A stretch of 64,000 nt of DNA from Calocera cornea HHB12733 (GCA_001632435.1 KV423956.1:122865-186864); one strand, 5' to 3'. Positions 20,333 to 31,865 are shown, counted from the stretch's first letter. Notes: generated from the sequence alone by a model not told the origin. Numbers and translations: made by a program.

Positions 20333-20758
20333 CAGTGCTTGAGACTGGGGTTGGGAACCGGTGCGGAAGATTAGGAATGCATACTGTAACGTGGGCAGGC
20401 TCGGCAGGAATCGGCCGGGAAAGGGACGCAACCCGTCATTGTTGGTTCCGCTGCTCACCCCACGGGGAACCGAAAGTCCACATTGTGCCATATTCGGATA
20501 CCCGGCCCTCATGACTTGCTGCGCTATTGCGATTTGGGCCGCTGCGTCTATTTCGGGTGCAGAATACCAGCTCGAGCCTGTTGAACGGCACAGGGCCTGT
20601 ACAGCCTCGGCTGCGCAAAGAGCGCGTTTGTACCTCGGCCGATGGGTGTTGTACTGCGGACATAGCGAGTTATAAGGCGTCACACTGGCCGGGAACGTCG
20701 TCCAGAGCTCAAGTATCCAACACACTATCTAAACCCCAATCCACTTCAATCTCGCAGA
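20333..20758. other. Intergenic between DUF6593-like copies 2 and 3
   Basis: No gene. It contains GGCCGGGAAAGGGACG (near 20,411) and CAGCCTCGGCTGCGC (near 20,599), both resembling sequence upstream of copy 1. Confidence 0.5.
20671..20677 (+). promoter_or_regulatory. TATA-like element of DUF6593-like gene 3
   Basis: TATAAGG lies 82 bases upstream of the ATG at 20759. Confidence 0.55.
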
Positions 20759-21524
20759 ATGACGACTCTGTTCAGTCTGTACAGTAACCCGAAGTTCACG
20801 ATGCTGGTGACCGCAACGGGCGAGCTGGTATATCAAGTCAAAACGGAGAACAGTGTTACATCTGTACTGCGAGCGTTGCCCAAGAAACTCGGCATTGATG
20901 GCGAGGAACAGCAGTTCATTGTCACGGGGAAGATCGATTGGAATCGGCCAATTACCTTCCGTGCGTTTGTCGGCAGGGAAATGGAGTACATGCCTAACGG
21001 TCTGCAGAGATGGGTGACAATAAACCAATCCCGGCATCTGCGTTTTTATACATGCCATACTCGGACAGTAAGGTCAAGCGGTTCTTGGGGATGGCGGAGG
21101 AGAACAAGTAAGAACTAATGTCGTTTCAGCCGCGAGATCTGCTAAATTTGGGACTGGCAGCAAACGAGAGTTCAACAGGTCGACGGGAACTGTCTATCAG
21201 TGGAGCTTCGCGCACGGTGAAGCAAAGGTGCCGACATCCGTTTGAAATCGCTAGTTGATTTTAACCGCTTCCCAGCTTCGGCGGAAGGGAATTCGGGAAC
21301 CGATCGCCATGTATACCTGGGAGACCATCAATCCGCTCGTGAAAGACGGCCGTGCCTCGCTCATCATCAGCAACGAAGGGCTTGAGATGCTCGATCTTCT
21401 CATCCTGACGTGGATCCAGGTTGCCCTGCTGATGAACACCTACCGGAACAAGGGCTTGTACGTGAGCCCCCAGACCGAATGGGCGTTGGCTACCGTTGGT
21501 GGGGATGGGGGGAAGGATGAGTGA
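20759..21524 (+). CDS. DUF6593-like small protein, tandem copy 3 (205 aa)
   Basis: Exons are 20759-20960, 21008-21107, 21161-21227 and 21276-21524, again 202/100/67/249 bases and 205 residues. It starts MTTLFSLYSNPKFTMLVTAT. The middle reads GDNKPIPASAFLYMPYSDSK, and the end GLEMLDLLILTWIQVALLMN. It is the third gene of a head-to-tail tandem with conserved architecture but clearly diverged sequence. The duplications are therefore not recent and all three genes are probably maintained. Confidence 0.82.
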
Positions 21525-21747
21525 TGGTATCTGACTTTGTGAGACACTGAAGGGAGCTGAGGACGAACCGACACGGGGCGAACCGACGACTCTCCGAGGA
21601 GCGCCAAGTGCTTGATACCAACGTGTAGGAGTAGATGATACCGTGTAACATTCTGTTATTATGCCAAGCAAATCAAGGGTATAACATTCTCAAGAAACGG
21701 AAACGAGAGCATACAGCCATATCCAGCCCGAAACCCAAGGATCACAA

Positions 21748-23708
21748 TCAGAAGATCCTCCCGCCCGTCAATCCTAGCGCCCTGATACCCGCTCTCTGCG
21801 GCGCCGGTGCACCACCCTTGATTGGGCTGAGGATACTGGGGATGATCGAGTCTGCTCCGTCGCCCGTGTTCAGACCAGCGGCCCACTGGAACGGGGCCGC
21901 ACTGGGAGCACCGAAAAGCTTGCGCTTCTTCTTCTTCTGGCCCTCCTCCTCCGCCTGCTCGGCGGCCTTCGGAGGAGCTGTCCGTTCCATGGACTTTCCC
22001 GGGATCCGGTCGTAAACGTCGTTCTCCTTCTCGTCCTCTTCCGGTATGGGTGCGTCTTTCCTCTTCGCCTTGTCTGCAATCTTGGATCCGGCGCGCTTGA
22101 CACCGGCGGCTTTCGGAGCAGCTGGTTTGCGCGCTTTCGGTTTGTACTCGGCTTCGCTAACTGCCTCGTCGGACTTGTCGGAGTCGTCGTCGGAGGCGGG
22201 CGGAGAAACAACAGGATCGACCAACTTCTTCGGGGCAGCTTTTCGTGGCTGTTGGGCTGTGAGAACGGTGGGGTGTGTATATGCATATAAGGAACATACC
22301 TTAGGACCAGGTTTGGAAGGTGGCTTTACTGGCAGAGCAGCGACATCTGGCGAGGGTGACCGCTCCACGGCAACAGCGGTATTGGAGCTCGGCGGTTTGT
22401 GGCGCCCACCGGGGACGGTGGAGTTGTCTCGCGCCGCCATCCCTTGCGATCGTGCAAGCTGCTTCTGCAGACGGCCGAGCTCCGTCTGCGCATCGTGTGC
22501 TTCTTGCTGCGCTTCGGAGGTCTTGTCCTGCGCCTTGGCTAGGAGTTCCTATTTCGCAAACCGTTAGATACAATGACGGATCTATGAAAAGAGCACGCGC
22601 CTCCAATCGCTCAATCTTCGCCTCCAATGCCCCCAACTTCTTCCTCTCCTTCTCCGCGCCTCTATCCCTCTTCCTCAGCTCCTGCAACTCCTTCTCCAGC
22701 TCCCGCACCTTGCCCTCCAGTCCCTGCTTCGCATCCGCGAGCTTATCGAGCTCCTTGTCACTTCGCTTCTCGAGGCTCTGCCAGTCAGCGGCACGCGACT
22801 TCCACTCCTTCTCCTGGGACTTGAGTGTGTCGAGCTCCAGCTGCACCCGTTGCAGGGAAACGGATGTCCGCCGGTGGATGCCTTCCAGGGTGGAATGCTG
22901 CACCCGTAGGTGCTCGAGCGCGGTCTAAGGAAAACAGCAATCAGAATTTGTCAATGGATGTGAAAAACCGGCACCCACCTCAGCATCCTGTGCGACCAGC
23001 TTCGCGTCCTCCGCTTCCCGCAGGTATGCGTCCCTATGCTTCTCCGCCCGAGCCAGCTTCTTCTCAAGGGAATGCTGCACCTGCTCCAGCTCTTCCGTGA
23101 GCTCCTCCGCGCGCGTAGACAATTCTTCCCGTTCGCGATCGGCGTCTTCCTGCGTGGCGAGGTCAGACATACGACACATGAAAGCCAACCATATACGTAC
23201 AGTGAGGTCTTGAATTTCCCATGTAAGCTCGGCTTCGCGCGTTTGAAAGCGGGAAAGGCGATGGTTGCGAACGGCTAGAACATCCATTAGCAGCGTTTAT
23301 GCGTAAACAACCGACATGCGCGTACTGTTGGCAATCTTCAAGTCCAACAACCGATGCCGATCGTCCATTTCCCGCAGCCGCTCCTCGCTGAGTGCCAGTC
23401 GATATTGCAGTTGTACGGTTTGGTATTGTGAATGCATCTGCCACAAGGCTTCAACAGATGTGAACGGTCACCGAGCCGCAATAACGCACCGCTTCGATGC
23501 CCTCTTTCCACATCGTCTTCTCCTTCTCCGCCTTCCTCTCCACCTCAGCCCGTGCAGTTCGCTCGCGTTCCAACTCTGCATTTGCTAGTTGTGCACGAGT
23601 GATGAGCTCTGCAATGTCGTTGTCCTTCCTCCTCATCGCTGCGGCCTCGGGCGAGTTTGTTGGGGGCGCCATTCGGAGGGATGGTGGGGAGCGGAACATG
23701 GCCGTCAT
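21748..23708 (-). CDS. Coiled-coil protein with basic nuclear-type C-terminus, function unknown
   Basis: About seven exons join into roughly 540 residues starting at the ATG at 23708 (MTAMFRSPPSLRMAPPTNSP). The N-terminal two thirds are almost continuous coiled coil (RAQLANAELERERTARAEVE, QEDADREREELSTRAEELTE, GLEGKVRELEKELQELRKRD). The C-terminal third is disordered, rich in Lys, Pro, Ser and Ala, with several basic clusters (KRAGSKIADKAKRKDAP, GQKKKKRKLFG) that look like nuclear localisation signals. It ends AGIRALGLTGGRIF. The architecture would suit a kinetochore, spindle or chromatin scaffold, but I cannot place it in a family. Exon boundaries are approximate. Confidence 0.75.
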
Positions 23709-24074
23709 CTTGTCGTTCAGATATGATATGTACAGTCAAGTGTTCAGCCTGTGGCGTAAGTCCGTGGGCAGCTATGACCGGTGTATGCGCCTGTATCGGT
23801 GAAGAAGGGCGGAGGCCTGTGACAAACGCCGTCGTAAACGGGGGATGGGATGACTTTACGCGCTTGTCAACACGCGCCCGGCCCCTCACGTCACGCGAGC
23901 CCACGCGTTCGGCACCGCCACAAGGCCCCGCTCCTCATCGTCGCAGCTTCATCGCGTCCCTGGCGGTTTATTACACGTCGTAGATTCCTCGCGGGCCCAT
24001 CACACTCTCGCTCATTCTTCTTCTTCTCCACGTCGCCTCGGACTGTTATATAACTGCTTGACAATAAGGGCAGC
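23709..24074. other. Divergent promoter region between the coiled-coil gene and STE24
   Basis: No gene. The region separates two divergently transcribed genes. A TATATAA-like stretch at about 24,047 lies close to the STE24 start and may be its TATA element. Confidence 0.5.
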
Positions 24075-25699
24075 ATGGACGTTATACGCCAGTGGATATC
24101 CCCCATCTTAGGGACCATGCAGAGAATGCAGGGCAGCTTCCAGCTCCCGCTCACCCGCATCGCTCAGAGCCCGTACAACTGGAAGGCGATCGCCCTCGGC
24201 TTGACGGCGGCGAGCAGCCTCTTCGAGACGCTCATTCTGTGCGTCTTCTGGACCGGTTTAACGCCTGCATCTGACACATCGCGTTGCATACAGGATCAAG
24301 CAGCTACCGAACTACTCCAAGCCCGCCCCGCCCCCGGCATTAAAAGAACAATTCCCGCCAGAAACGTATGCCAAGTCGCAATCCTACGGACGCGCAAAAG
24401 CACTCTTCACTCTCGCTAAAGGTGCATGGGGTGTGGTCGAGGCTGGTCTAACTCTATATTTCGACGTGTATGCGTGGGCTTGGGGCGCCGCGGCAGGCAC
24501 GCTGGCGTACTTTGGCTACAGCGGTGATCGGGAGGTGCGCTGTTCTCGTTTCTGAAGAGAGAGGAGAGGCTAACTCGAAGCAGATCGCCCAATCGATCCT
24601 CTTCGCCGGCATCCTCGCGCTCATCTCGACCGTCACCGCGCTCCCCTGGGACTACTACTACTCCTTCGTGCTCGAGGAGGCGCATGGCTTCAATAAGATG
24701 ACCCGGCTGACGTTCGTGACCGACCTTCTCAAGTCCTTCCTCGTGGGCGCCGCCTTCGGCGTCCCATTCCTTGCTGCGTTCTTGGCGATCATCAAGCACT
24801 TTGGCCAGAGCTTCGTCTACTATCTCATGGGGTTCATGCTCGCCTTCCAGCTCGTCCTCGTCGTTCTCTACCCACTCGTCATCCAGCCGCTGTTCAACAA
24901 GCTCACCCCGCTCGAAGAGGGAAGCACCCTGAAGCTGCGCATTGAGGCGCTTGCGACGCGGCTGAAGTTCCCCTTGAAGCATTTATACCAGATCGACGGC
25001 AGCAAGCGGAGCAACCACTCTAACGCGTATTTCTACGGCTTGCCTTGGGTGCGTCCGCTGCCATATGCCATTGTCGCATGATATTGACCAGATAGCAGAG
25101 CAAGCACATCGTGATCTTCGACACACTCATCGACCAGTCCAGCGACGAGGAGGTTGAGGCCGTGCTCGCGCACGAGCTTGGCCACTGGTCGATGTCGCAC
25201 CCGACCAAGATGCTCTTGATCAACCAAGTGCACATCTTCCTGCTACTCTCCTCTTTCCCGCCCTTCCTCACAAGCCGCACCTTCCTCCCCTCCTTCGGCT
25301 TTCCCACTCTCCCCGCGGACACACCGCTCACGCGGCCTGCACCCATCCTCCCAACCTTCCTGCTCTTCCAGCTGCTTCTGCAGCCCATAGAACATGTCAT
25401 GCAGTTCGCGATGAACGCGGTTACCCGCGCGTTCGAGTACCAGGCAGACGCGTTTGCTGTCGGACTGGGAGGCGACTTCAGGCAGAGGCTCGGGGATGCG
25501 CTCACCAAGCTGCATGTGAAGAATCTGAGCACGCTCCATGTGGACTGGCTGTACGTTCCGCTCTTGTGGCTTGTGTCTGCACAGCTACTAATGGGTTGGC
25601 AGATACTCGGCATACCATTATTCGCACCCCACCCTTCCGGAGCGCCTGAAGGCGATGGATCAGATGGAGATGAAGAGGTCCGGGAAGAAGGAGCTCTGA
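24075..25699 (+). CDS. STE24: CAAX prenyl protease 1, zinc metalloprotease Ste24
   Basis: This is an integral ER-membrane protease that removes the -AAX residues of prenylated proteins and, in yeast, processes a-factor precursor. Five exons give about 470 residues. The catalytic zinc motif HELGH is visible in AVLAHELGHWSMSHPTKMLL, followed by the downstream FEYQADAFAVGLG glutamate block. The upstream segment IDGSKRSNHSNAYFYGLPW is also diagnostic. Several hydrophobic spans fit the multi-pass barrel of the family. The last exon (YSAYHYSHPTLPERLKAMDQ) ends in a Lys-rich tail, KRSGKKEL. Introns lie near 24238-24293, 24534-24584, 25047-25098 and 25548-25602. Nothing appears to be missing. Confidence 0.94.
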
Positions 25700-26563
25700 T
25701 GTGTTGGATAGACAGTGCCTGGTTGGTGGGCGACGCAAAATCGATGTAAATATACATCTGCATAACCTACGATTCTGCATTCAACGCTCGATTCCCGCAT
25801 GTGCTCCCGGGCAACTTCCGGTGATAATAGCCTGGACTGCCTACGTTGTTCTTTCCATTCGCGTTGCTTTCTGCGGCAAGCCGCTTACGTATCGCTCGCT
25901 GGCGTTCAACACGGAGAAGTGATGGCCGTCCTGACGACGGCACGCTGACGCCCTCCGAAGCGCGGCTGTGCCGCGGGGAGGACGATATCGATAAGCATGT
26001 GCGCATCCGGGCATATGCCGAATGCACGTGTCTCACCGCCTCCGACTGAGTTGCCGCGCCTGACTACGGCGGCCATGACCACCTGGGCCGCTGGCCCCCG
26101 AATGCACTCGATGTAAATGACGAGGAGGGCCGGCCGGGCAGCGGGCTGGGCGAACAGCAGCAACGTAATTGACGCCGCGCACGGCGCCCTCTTGGCTCGT
26201 CTTTCTATTCTTGCGACTGACGCGGCGCTGGCCCATGCCGCACACACAACCTGTAATCTCTCATCAGCGCTCGGTATTTCACCCGGCGCTCACCACCGCC
26301 AGCGATTACCACCTATCTGCTTACCTTCCCCATTAGACTCGTATAGTCGCCTCGCTCCGAGACGGCTCAACGGAAGAGCCCGTTGCGATTCTGCCTTGCA
26401 CGTCGCCGTCACCGCCTCCTAGCGTGAAAACCCTTTGATCGGGATACGCGTGCCCGCCTTCTGAGCAGCGACAAATACCCCGAGCCCGCCGCCCATCGTC
26501 GCTCCTGCGACCCACCATCTCGACTTGAGCCGCCTCTGCTTATCCCCCCAAAGCGAACTCAAG
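25700..26563. other. Intergenic, no supported gene
   Basis: 864 bases between STE24 and the GPI-protein gene. Reading frames here are short and of random-looking composition on both strands, and I could not build a spliced gene. Confidence 0.5.
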
Positions 26564-27303
26564 ATGAGGACGTATCTGCCCGCGGTCCTGCTGGCTTGCT
26601 TAGGTAGGCAGGTGTGCCTTACTATCGGTTGATGATGCTGATATCGTCCGATTGCGCAGCACCATTTGCCCTTGCCTCGCCCCAGCCTGCACCGACGCCC
26701 GTCCTGCAGCTGAGACAGAGCAACGACTTCCCCATCTCCATACCGTCGAACTGCACCTCCCAATGCGCAGTGGTGAATGCCATCGCTGTGAGCGTTCTCG
26801 CTTCCTGTTGGCCGAGCAGGCGCTAATGATGCGATTCCGATAGAGCTGCACAAGCGACTCGTCGAATACGACGTGCCTGTGCAGCAACACGATCGGCTGG
26901 GAGCTGTTGCAGTGCATCAACTGTGGGGTGAGCCTGGGCGGGGTGCTGCAACAACAGATGCAGGCCGCCCAGTCGCAGCTGAACAGTGCGTCGCCTTTCT
27001 TATCCGACCCTTGTGCCTCCCATTGACGATCAATCAGGCTTCGTGTCAGGCTGTGACGAAGCTGGCGCCACCATCTCCCCGCTTACAATTGGTGTGACCG
27101 CAACGCCCACCATGACAAGCTCGTCCACGCTGACCATGATGACTAATAACACAGTGAGTGCGACCGCGGGCCAGGCTGGACCGACCCCGAGCGCAAGCCC
27201 GGCTACGCCCACGGGTGCGGCGCGCAAGGGCAAGAAAATACCGGGCGGCATGGTCGGCCTGCTGGCTGGCGTAGTGCTGAGTGTCTGGATAGTCGGCCTG
27301 TGA
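26564..27303 (+). CDS. Secreted, cysteine-containing GPI-anchored protein (191 aa)
   Basis: Exons are 26564-26603, 26660-26787, 26844-26985 and 27038-27303. The frame joins through phases 1, 0 and 1. A signal peptide is evident (MRTYLPAVLLACLAPFALAS). The mature part has a compact cysteine cluster (NCTSQC, SCTSDSSNTTCLC, LLQCINCGVS, then SGCDEAG), followed by a Ser/Thr/Pro/Ala-rich linker. It ends in a hydrophobic tail (IPGGMVGLLAGVVLSVWIVG) without further polar residues, as expected for a GPI signal. The cysteine pattern recalls CFEM-type proteins but is not canonical. It is probably a cell-wall or surface protein; function unknown. Confidence 0.82.
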
Positions 27304-27867
27304 TAGCCGACTTTGGTCAGGACAGCACCATCCCAGAGCGGTAGTGCTCATTGTATATCTAGTAGACGCCAGGATGCCCCGGCGTGATTGCTGCGATCTT
27401 CATTTACCTCGTTTGGATACCTTGATTTGTTCTATAGACTATATCTGGACGATGGTGTAGACTATAGATGGGTAGGAAGCATGATGTTTGTTTGCATTTG
27501 TAGGACTAGTAATAGGCACACTGGGTCATATATGCACCATTGGCGTCCTGTCCGCCAAGCCGACCGTTCCCCCGGCCAGCCCTAATCAACAGGTGTCGCT
27601 CCTAAGCACACGGCGGGTGGATTGCGTATTTTGCGTGGAGCGGCGGTCGAGCGAGAAGACGTCGGAAGGCGCGCAGACTAGTGCCGCTCGCGGCCCCGCC
27701 CACAATTCGCCACCGGGGGCGCATGCCCGTTGAATCTTGCGAGCGCGTCTCGGCACCCCCGTCTCCTCTTTCTCAGACCACCACCATCTCTGCATCAACC
27801 GCATATCTGCAGATAGCAGCCTCGACCGCTCCGCACTACCCACCTCAAAAACGATCTAGAGCATAAG
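27304..27867. other. Intergenic, upstream region of SUMO
   Basis: 564 bases with no supported gene or repeat. Confidence 0.5.
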
Positions 27868-28365
27868 ATGGCGGACGCCGAGGACCAGCACGACCACGAC
27901 CACGAGGAGGCCAAGACGGAAGACGCTACCGGCCCCATCAACGTCAAGGTGCGTCTATGCTGCTGCACCCTCTCCCCGTGCCTGCCATATATGCTGACCC
28001 CACCCGCGCGCAGGTCGTCACGAGTACTGGGGACGAGGTCTTCTTCAAGATCAAGAGGAACACCAAGATGTCCAAGCTGAAGGGCGCCTACGCTCAGCGG
28101 GTTGGCAAGGACGTGCAGACTATCCGGTGCGTCGTGCCACCCCATCGACGCGTTGGTCCGCACGATCTCCGACGATATGCTGACCTCCTTTATCCAGCTT
28201 CCTGTACGATGGCGAGCGCCTAGGGGAGGACGATACGCCTGCTTCTCTCGAGATGCAGGATGGTGATACGATCGACGTGATGGTTGAGCGTGCGTCCTTT
28301 CCCTTCAGACAAATTTTAGCTCGTGACTCACACGCGCTGCAGAGGTCGGTGGCAGCAGGTTATGA
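27868..28365 (+). CDS. SMT3: SUMO (ubiquitin-like modifier)
   Basis: Exons are 27868-27948, 28014-28126, 28198-28289 and 28343-28365, giving a 102-residue precursor. It has a short acidic/His-rich N-terminal extension (MADAEDQHDHDHEEAKTEDA). The ubiquitin fold follows: INVKVVTSTGDEVFFKIKRN, then TKMSKLKGAYAQRVGKDVQT, then IRFLYDGERLGEDDTPASLE. After MQDGDTIDVMVEQVGG the precursor ends SRL, which SUMO proteases would remove to expose the Gly-Gly. The protein is conjugated to lysines by Uba2/Aos1 and Ubc9. The whole family signature is present; the last exon has only 23 bases. Confidence 0.95.
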
Positions 28366-29449
28366 TCAATCCCCTTACTGTCTCCCGCCGGGCCTGCGAT
28401 CACATATCAGATGGATGGCGACATGTCCTGCTCCTCCCGCGCTGTGCCGTGCTCGGTAGAGCGCGTGCGCAGCGGGGCCGCAGCTGGACAAAGGTTGTTG
28501 TATGCTAGGTTGTGATGTCTGAATGTCGAAGCTTTACTCCCGATGTGCTCACGCCTCTATGCTGCCCATACCGGGCCTGAGCTCGAGCTTGGCACCATCT
28601 GAGTCATTCGCTGTACGTTGGGGCGTTCTATTCGCTCGATAACGCGTCGTGGGACGCCTATCGATGACTGCCACGTCAGCGGACCGACTGGGAGGATCAA
28701 TTCTTTTGCTGATGATCCGCCTGTCGACCGCGAGCTAGTCGACCTGCCTCCCCTCTGCCACTCCCCACCATCGCGCCCCCGTCCAATCACCAGTCTCTCG
28801 CTGCCAATGAGCTCGCGCCAGCACATTCCCCTCCCCTCGTCCCTCGCTGCCAAACCCTGGGCACGCCTCCGCCCAAGCGGCTGATCAGCAAATTTCCGTA
28901 TAAGGCGGGAGGGCGATTCTGGCGTATTCCGAGGGGCCGCGTGCGGTGCACTGCATCCCGGAAGAGGGGAGAAGGTCGTTCCCGGATGTTCTGGCTACAT
29001 CCGGCAGTTCCGATACGGAACAATGAGAAAATTGTCACTGGCGGTCGGGTGGATAGAGCTGCGAGAAAAGGCTTGGGTGGCAGGAATGAGCGTCACCTGC
29101 CCGGGAGGGGCGTGTGTGCAACTGAATTGAACTAGGCACTAACTCCGCTGTATAGCGGCGCACAAAGGGCTCTCGCATGACGTCTTTATGCACAAAGCGG
29201 GAAAGATAAACAATGGCAAACGCACCTGGATGCCGTCATCTCGCGTTCTCCCCGTGACGGGCAACACTCTGCATGTCAGTGCACAGATGTTGAGGTGTAC
29301 AAAGAGAAGAGTCATTATTAGATACGATACAACATAGAGAACCAAAATGCTACAGTAGGTCCGCGACTTCGCCAGGAAACGCACCCATCCAAGATTACGC
29401 ACCCAACTTCGGGCCATCCCGCCTCCAGCTGAGCACCCACCTCCCTTCC
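28366..29449. other. Intergenic, no supported gene
   Basis: 1,084 bases between SUMO and the convergent membrane-protein gene. I found no continuous frame with protein-like composition and no obvious repeat. Confidence 0.5.
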
Positions 29450-30682
29450 TCAGCTCTTCGGAACTACAGCATCACTGTACATCCTGCCGCTCCTCGTCCT
29501 CCGCGGCATATCCTCCACCTTGAGCTGCCCATACGCCTTCTCCTTCTTCCCACCCTTCGCGGTATGCTTCTTCCGCTCCCTTAGCCCGCCGCGGAACACG
29601 AGCGGGGCGACCACGCCCGGCCCGACAGCGAGGATGCCGCCGAGAGCGCCGAGCGCTTCGTACGCGCCCGCCTTGCTCGGCCAGGCGCCGCGCCGGAGGA
29701 GGCTATACAGCACGAGGAGGAGCGAGACGTGCACGGCGTCGAAGCCGATGCTGCTCTGTGCCGGGTGGGCGAGGAGGGTGTCCACGAGCGTGCGCAGATC
29801 GCGCCACCCGCCCTTGGGCAGGGCGCGCAATGCCAATGCGCGGATGGCAAAGGTCGTCCCTTCCAGCAGGCCTAGGAGCGTGCTGGGTGCGAGGGTGCTA
29901 CCCACGTCTTCGAGCTCCCTCACGACAGGGGACTCGAGTGGGAGGAAGGGGATGAGCAGAAGACCGTGCAGGAGGAGGAGGTTCGGCATGAAGGCTTCCG
30001 CGCTGAGGTAGGGCGTGTACAGCACAGGGAAGAGCGCGGCGAGGATCGGGAGGTACGTGGTGAGCCGCAAGCGGGATCGCGGTACCGGTGGGTCCATAGT
30101 GGGGCTGGAGAACAGCGCGAGGAAGAACAGCGCGGTAGCGGTTGAGATGGCCATGAGCTGTCCCAAGAGCGGGTACAGCCAGAGGTGGGGGATGCTGTGC
30201 CGGCGGCCTTCGATCGCGACGAACGCGCACCAGACGACGGTGAACAGGCAGATGTGCGAGCTCCACCACCAGTTCTCAGGGGTTGAGCATACGTGCCGCC
30301 AGGCTTCGTCGAAAAGGGAGGTGCCTTCGAGCCAGGAGGCGAACTTGAGCAGGAAGGGGGCGGTGAGCGCGGGAGGGTGCGCGGAGAGGTAGTTGTAGTA
30401 TGAGAACTGGAGGAAGCGGATCATATCTGCTGGGCTGTCAGTGCTGGCTCATTGCGAGGGAAGAGCATACGCACAGTACCATGTATGCGCTCCACTCGCA
30501 AGCGCGCCCAATGCGAACACTCCTCTAGCGACGAGCCGCCCGTCGCCGGACCTGGGCCGCGGAAGGGTGCAGAGGACCGCCCCGAGGAGGAGGACGATGG
30601 TGAGGAGGTAGGAGGAGAGGATGGAGATGTGCAGGTAGTGCGAGAGTGTGAGCTGTGACAGCTGGGAGAGGAGGGAGGACAT
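29450..30682 (-). CDS. Multispan membrane protein of unknown function (394 aa)
   Basis: Exon 1 is 30682-30475 (MSSLLSQLSQLTLSHYLHIS...), the intron is 30474-30427 and exon 2 is 30426-29450, giving 394 residues. About eight hydrophobic segments alternate with short loops (for example HISILSSYLLTIVLLLGAVL and MAISTATALFFLALFSSP). The N-terminal half contains WWWSSHICLFTVVWCAFVAI. The C-terminus is basic and cytosolic-looking (RERKKHTAKGGKKEKAYGQL). An in-frame ATG at 30718 would add 12 residues. The layout resembles small fungal membrane proteins without assigned function, and I cannot name it. Confidence 0.8.
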
Positions 30683-31267
30683 GGTTGCTGGCTGGGGGTT
30701 GGGTGGGGCGCTCAGCACGCGTCGGCAGAGGGCAGGGTAGGCGGCAGGCGCGGACTAGCGGGCTGGGCAAGGGTGCCAGGGACTAGCGCACGGGTGGTCG
30801 TTGCGATTCAAGCTGGCCACGTGAGCCCCCGATGTCGCACTGAATATAACGACGGGGGGCGGCTGGTTGCTGTCTCGCGGTGTTGGGGCGACGAGCGCTG
30901 ACGGGGGAGGCGGGCAGGGCGGGCGGGGCGGGGAGTTGATGTCACTCGCCTGTCAGTGGTCGCGGGCTGGCACCCGTGCTGGAGAACGTGTGGCGGTGCA
31001 TCAGGGAGACCCGGATGGGCGCTTGCTTCGGCGGCTGGCCTGCTTACTACCACTGAGCTAAGAGGGCTGTTGTGGTGAAGAGGAGGGAGGGGCATCGCTG
31101 CCCCTACAGCTCTTTATATCTATCAAAGTGGCCTTGGACGCAGTAACAAACGCGAGGAGGATGCTACTAAGCACCCGATGCCCGAGGACCATCATGAGCC
31201 TCCACTACGGCCCACGGCGTATTGTCCTTTCGCCTGTTCCTTCTTCTTGTTGTTAAGGGATTTGCGT

Positions 31268-31360
31268 TGCTCTCCAGCCGATTTGAGCGACTGACCTCGA
31301 CATGACCCCGTTAACGGAGGAGGTTACCAATGTCGCGCTCTACCGCTGAGCGAGCGAAGC
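31268..31360 (-). pseudogene. Degenerate tRNA-Thr-like sequence with a 21-base intron
   Basis: The minus strand has a good D arm (GCTC AGCGGTA GAGC), a perfect anticodon stem (CGACA...TGTCG) and a T arm (AGTCG CTCAAAT CGGCT). Its variable loop and T stem are the same as in the tRNA-Thr at 31783. The loop would give anticodon GGT, which eukaryotes do not normally use for Thr. The acceptor stem mispairs at least twice and the T loop begins with C instead of T. It is most likely a decayed tRNA copy. Confidence 0.6.
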
Positions 31361-31375
31361 GGGCTGTGCGATGTT

Positions 31376-31582
31376 TCAAGCCACAGGGGGAGGAGCAGAG
31401 TCCGATGCTAGCGGGAAAGGGAGCCAAGCAATGTAGACCATATGGCTCCAGACCTCGTCTTGGAAGCGACCGTCCCAGAGTTGACGACACGTCGTTGTCA
31501 GAGACCATAGGTCCCCAAGGGGTGTAACAGCGCCCACCGCGGAGAGGAGTTCGGCGATGTTGAACAGCGCGTGCATGCACCC
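31376..31582 (-). pseudogene. F-box-like fragment
   Basis: A minus-strand frame starting near 31577 reads MHALFNIAELLSAVGAVTPL and then GDLWSLTTTCRQLWDGRFQD followed by EVWSHM. This fits the F-box pattern (leader, hydrophobic core, TCR...W). It stops after about 67 residues. It could be a very short gene or the remnant of a longer F-box protein. The sequence just upstream closely resembles the leader of the kinase gene at 50781. Confidence 0.45.
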
Positions 31583-31594
31583 TGAGCTTGCTGT

Positions 31595-31690
31595 CTGGGC
31601 GTTGGGTTGTTCAGTCTGTCCACGCCCAGTGGGCCGCGCTAGTGGGTGACGAGCTCGGGGAGGGGCGTGCGTTAACGTTCGAGCGGGCTG
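31595..31690 (-). repeat. Leader-like block similar to 50643-50743
   Basis: On the minus strand this reads GATCAGCCCGCTCGA...GCCCCTCCCCGAGCTCGTCA and so on. It aligns over about 100 bases, with few differences and one small gap, to the plus-strand leader just upstream of the kinase start codon. Confidence 0.85.
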
Positions 31691-31782
31691 ATCAAAGGAT
31701 TTGTATTGCGGTCTGCGCCCTGGAACGGTGAGTCGCAAGACGTGATGATATATATACTACCTGCTGTGGTTTCTTCATGCAA

Positions 31783-31865
31783 GCCCGTATAGCTCAGTTG
31801 GTAGAGCGCGACACTAGTATCTTTAGTATATGTCGAGGTCAGTCGTTCAAGTCGGCTTGTGGGCA
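31783..31865 (+). tRNA. tRNA-Thr (anticodon AGT) with a 10-base intron
   Basis: All arms pair. The acceptor is GCCCGTA with TGTGGGC (two G-T pairs), the D arm GCTC AGTTGGTA GAGC, the anticodon stem CGACA with TGTCG, and the T arm AGTCG TTCAAGT CGGCT with discriminator A. The anticodon loop is CT-AGT-A plus a 10-base intron (TCTTTAGTAT) after position 37, then A. This is the standard place for nuclear tRNA introns. A T6 run at about 31,871 is a typical RNA polymerase III terminator. Confidence 0.85.

Noticed and set aside
30965..31070. Possible tRNA on the minus strand (GCCCTCTTAGCTCAGTGG...)
   Set aside because: There is a good A-box-like sequence, but no B box, T arm or matching acceptor strand could be found.
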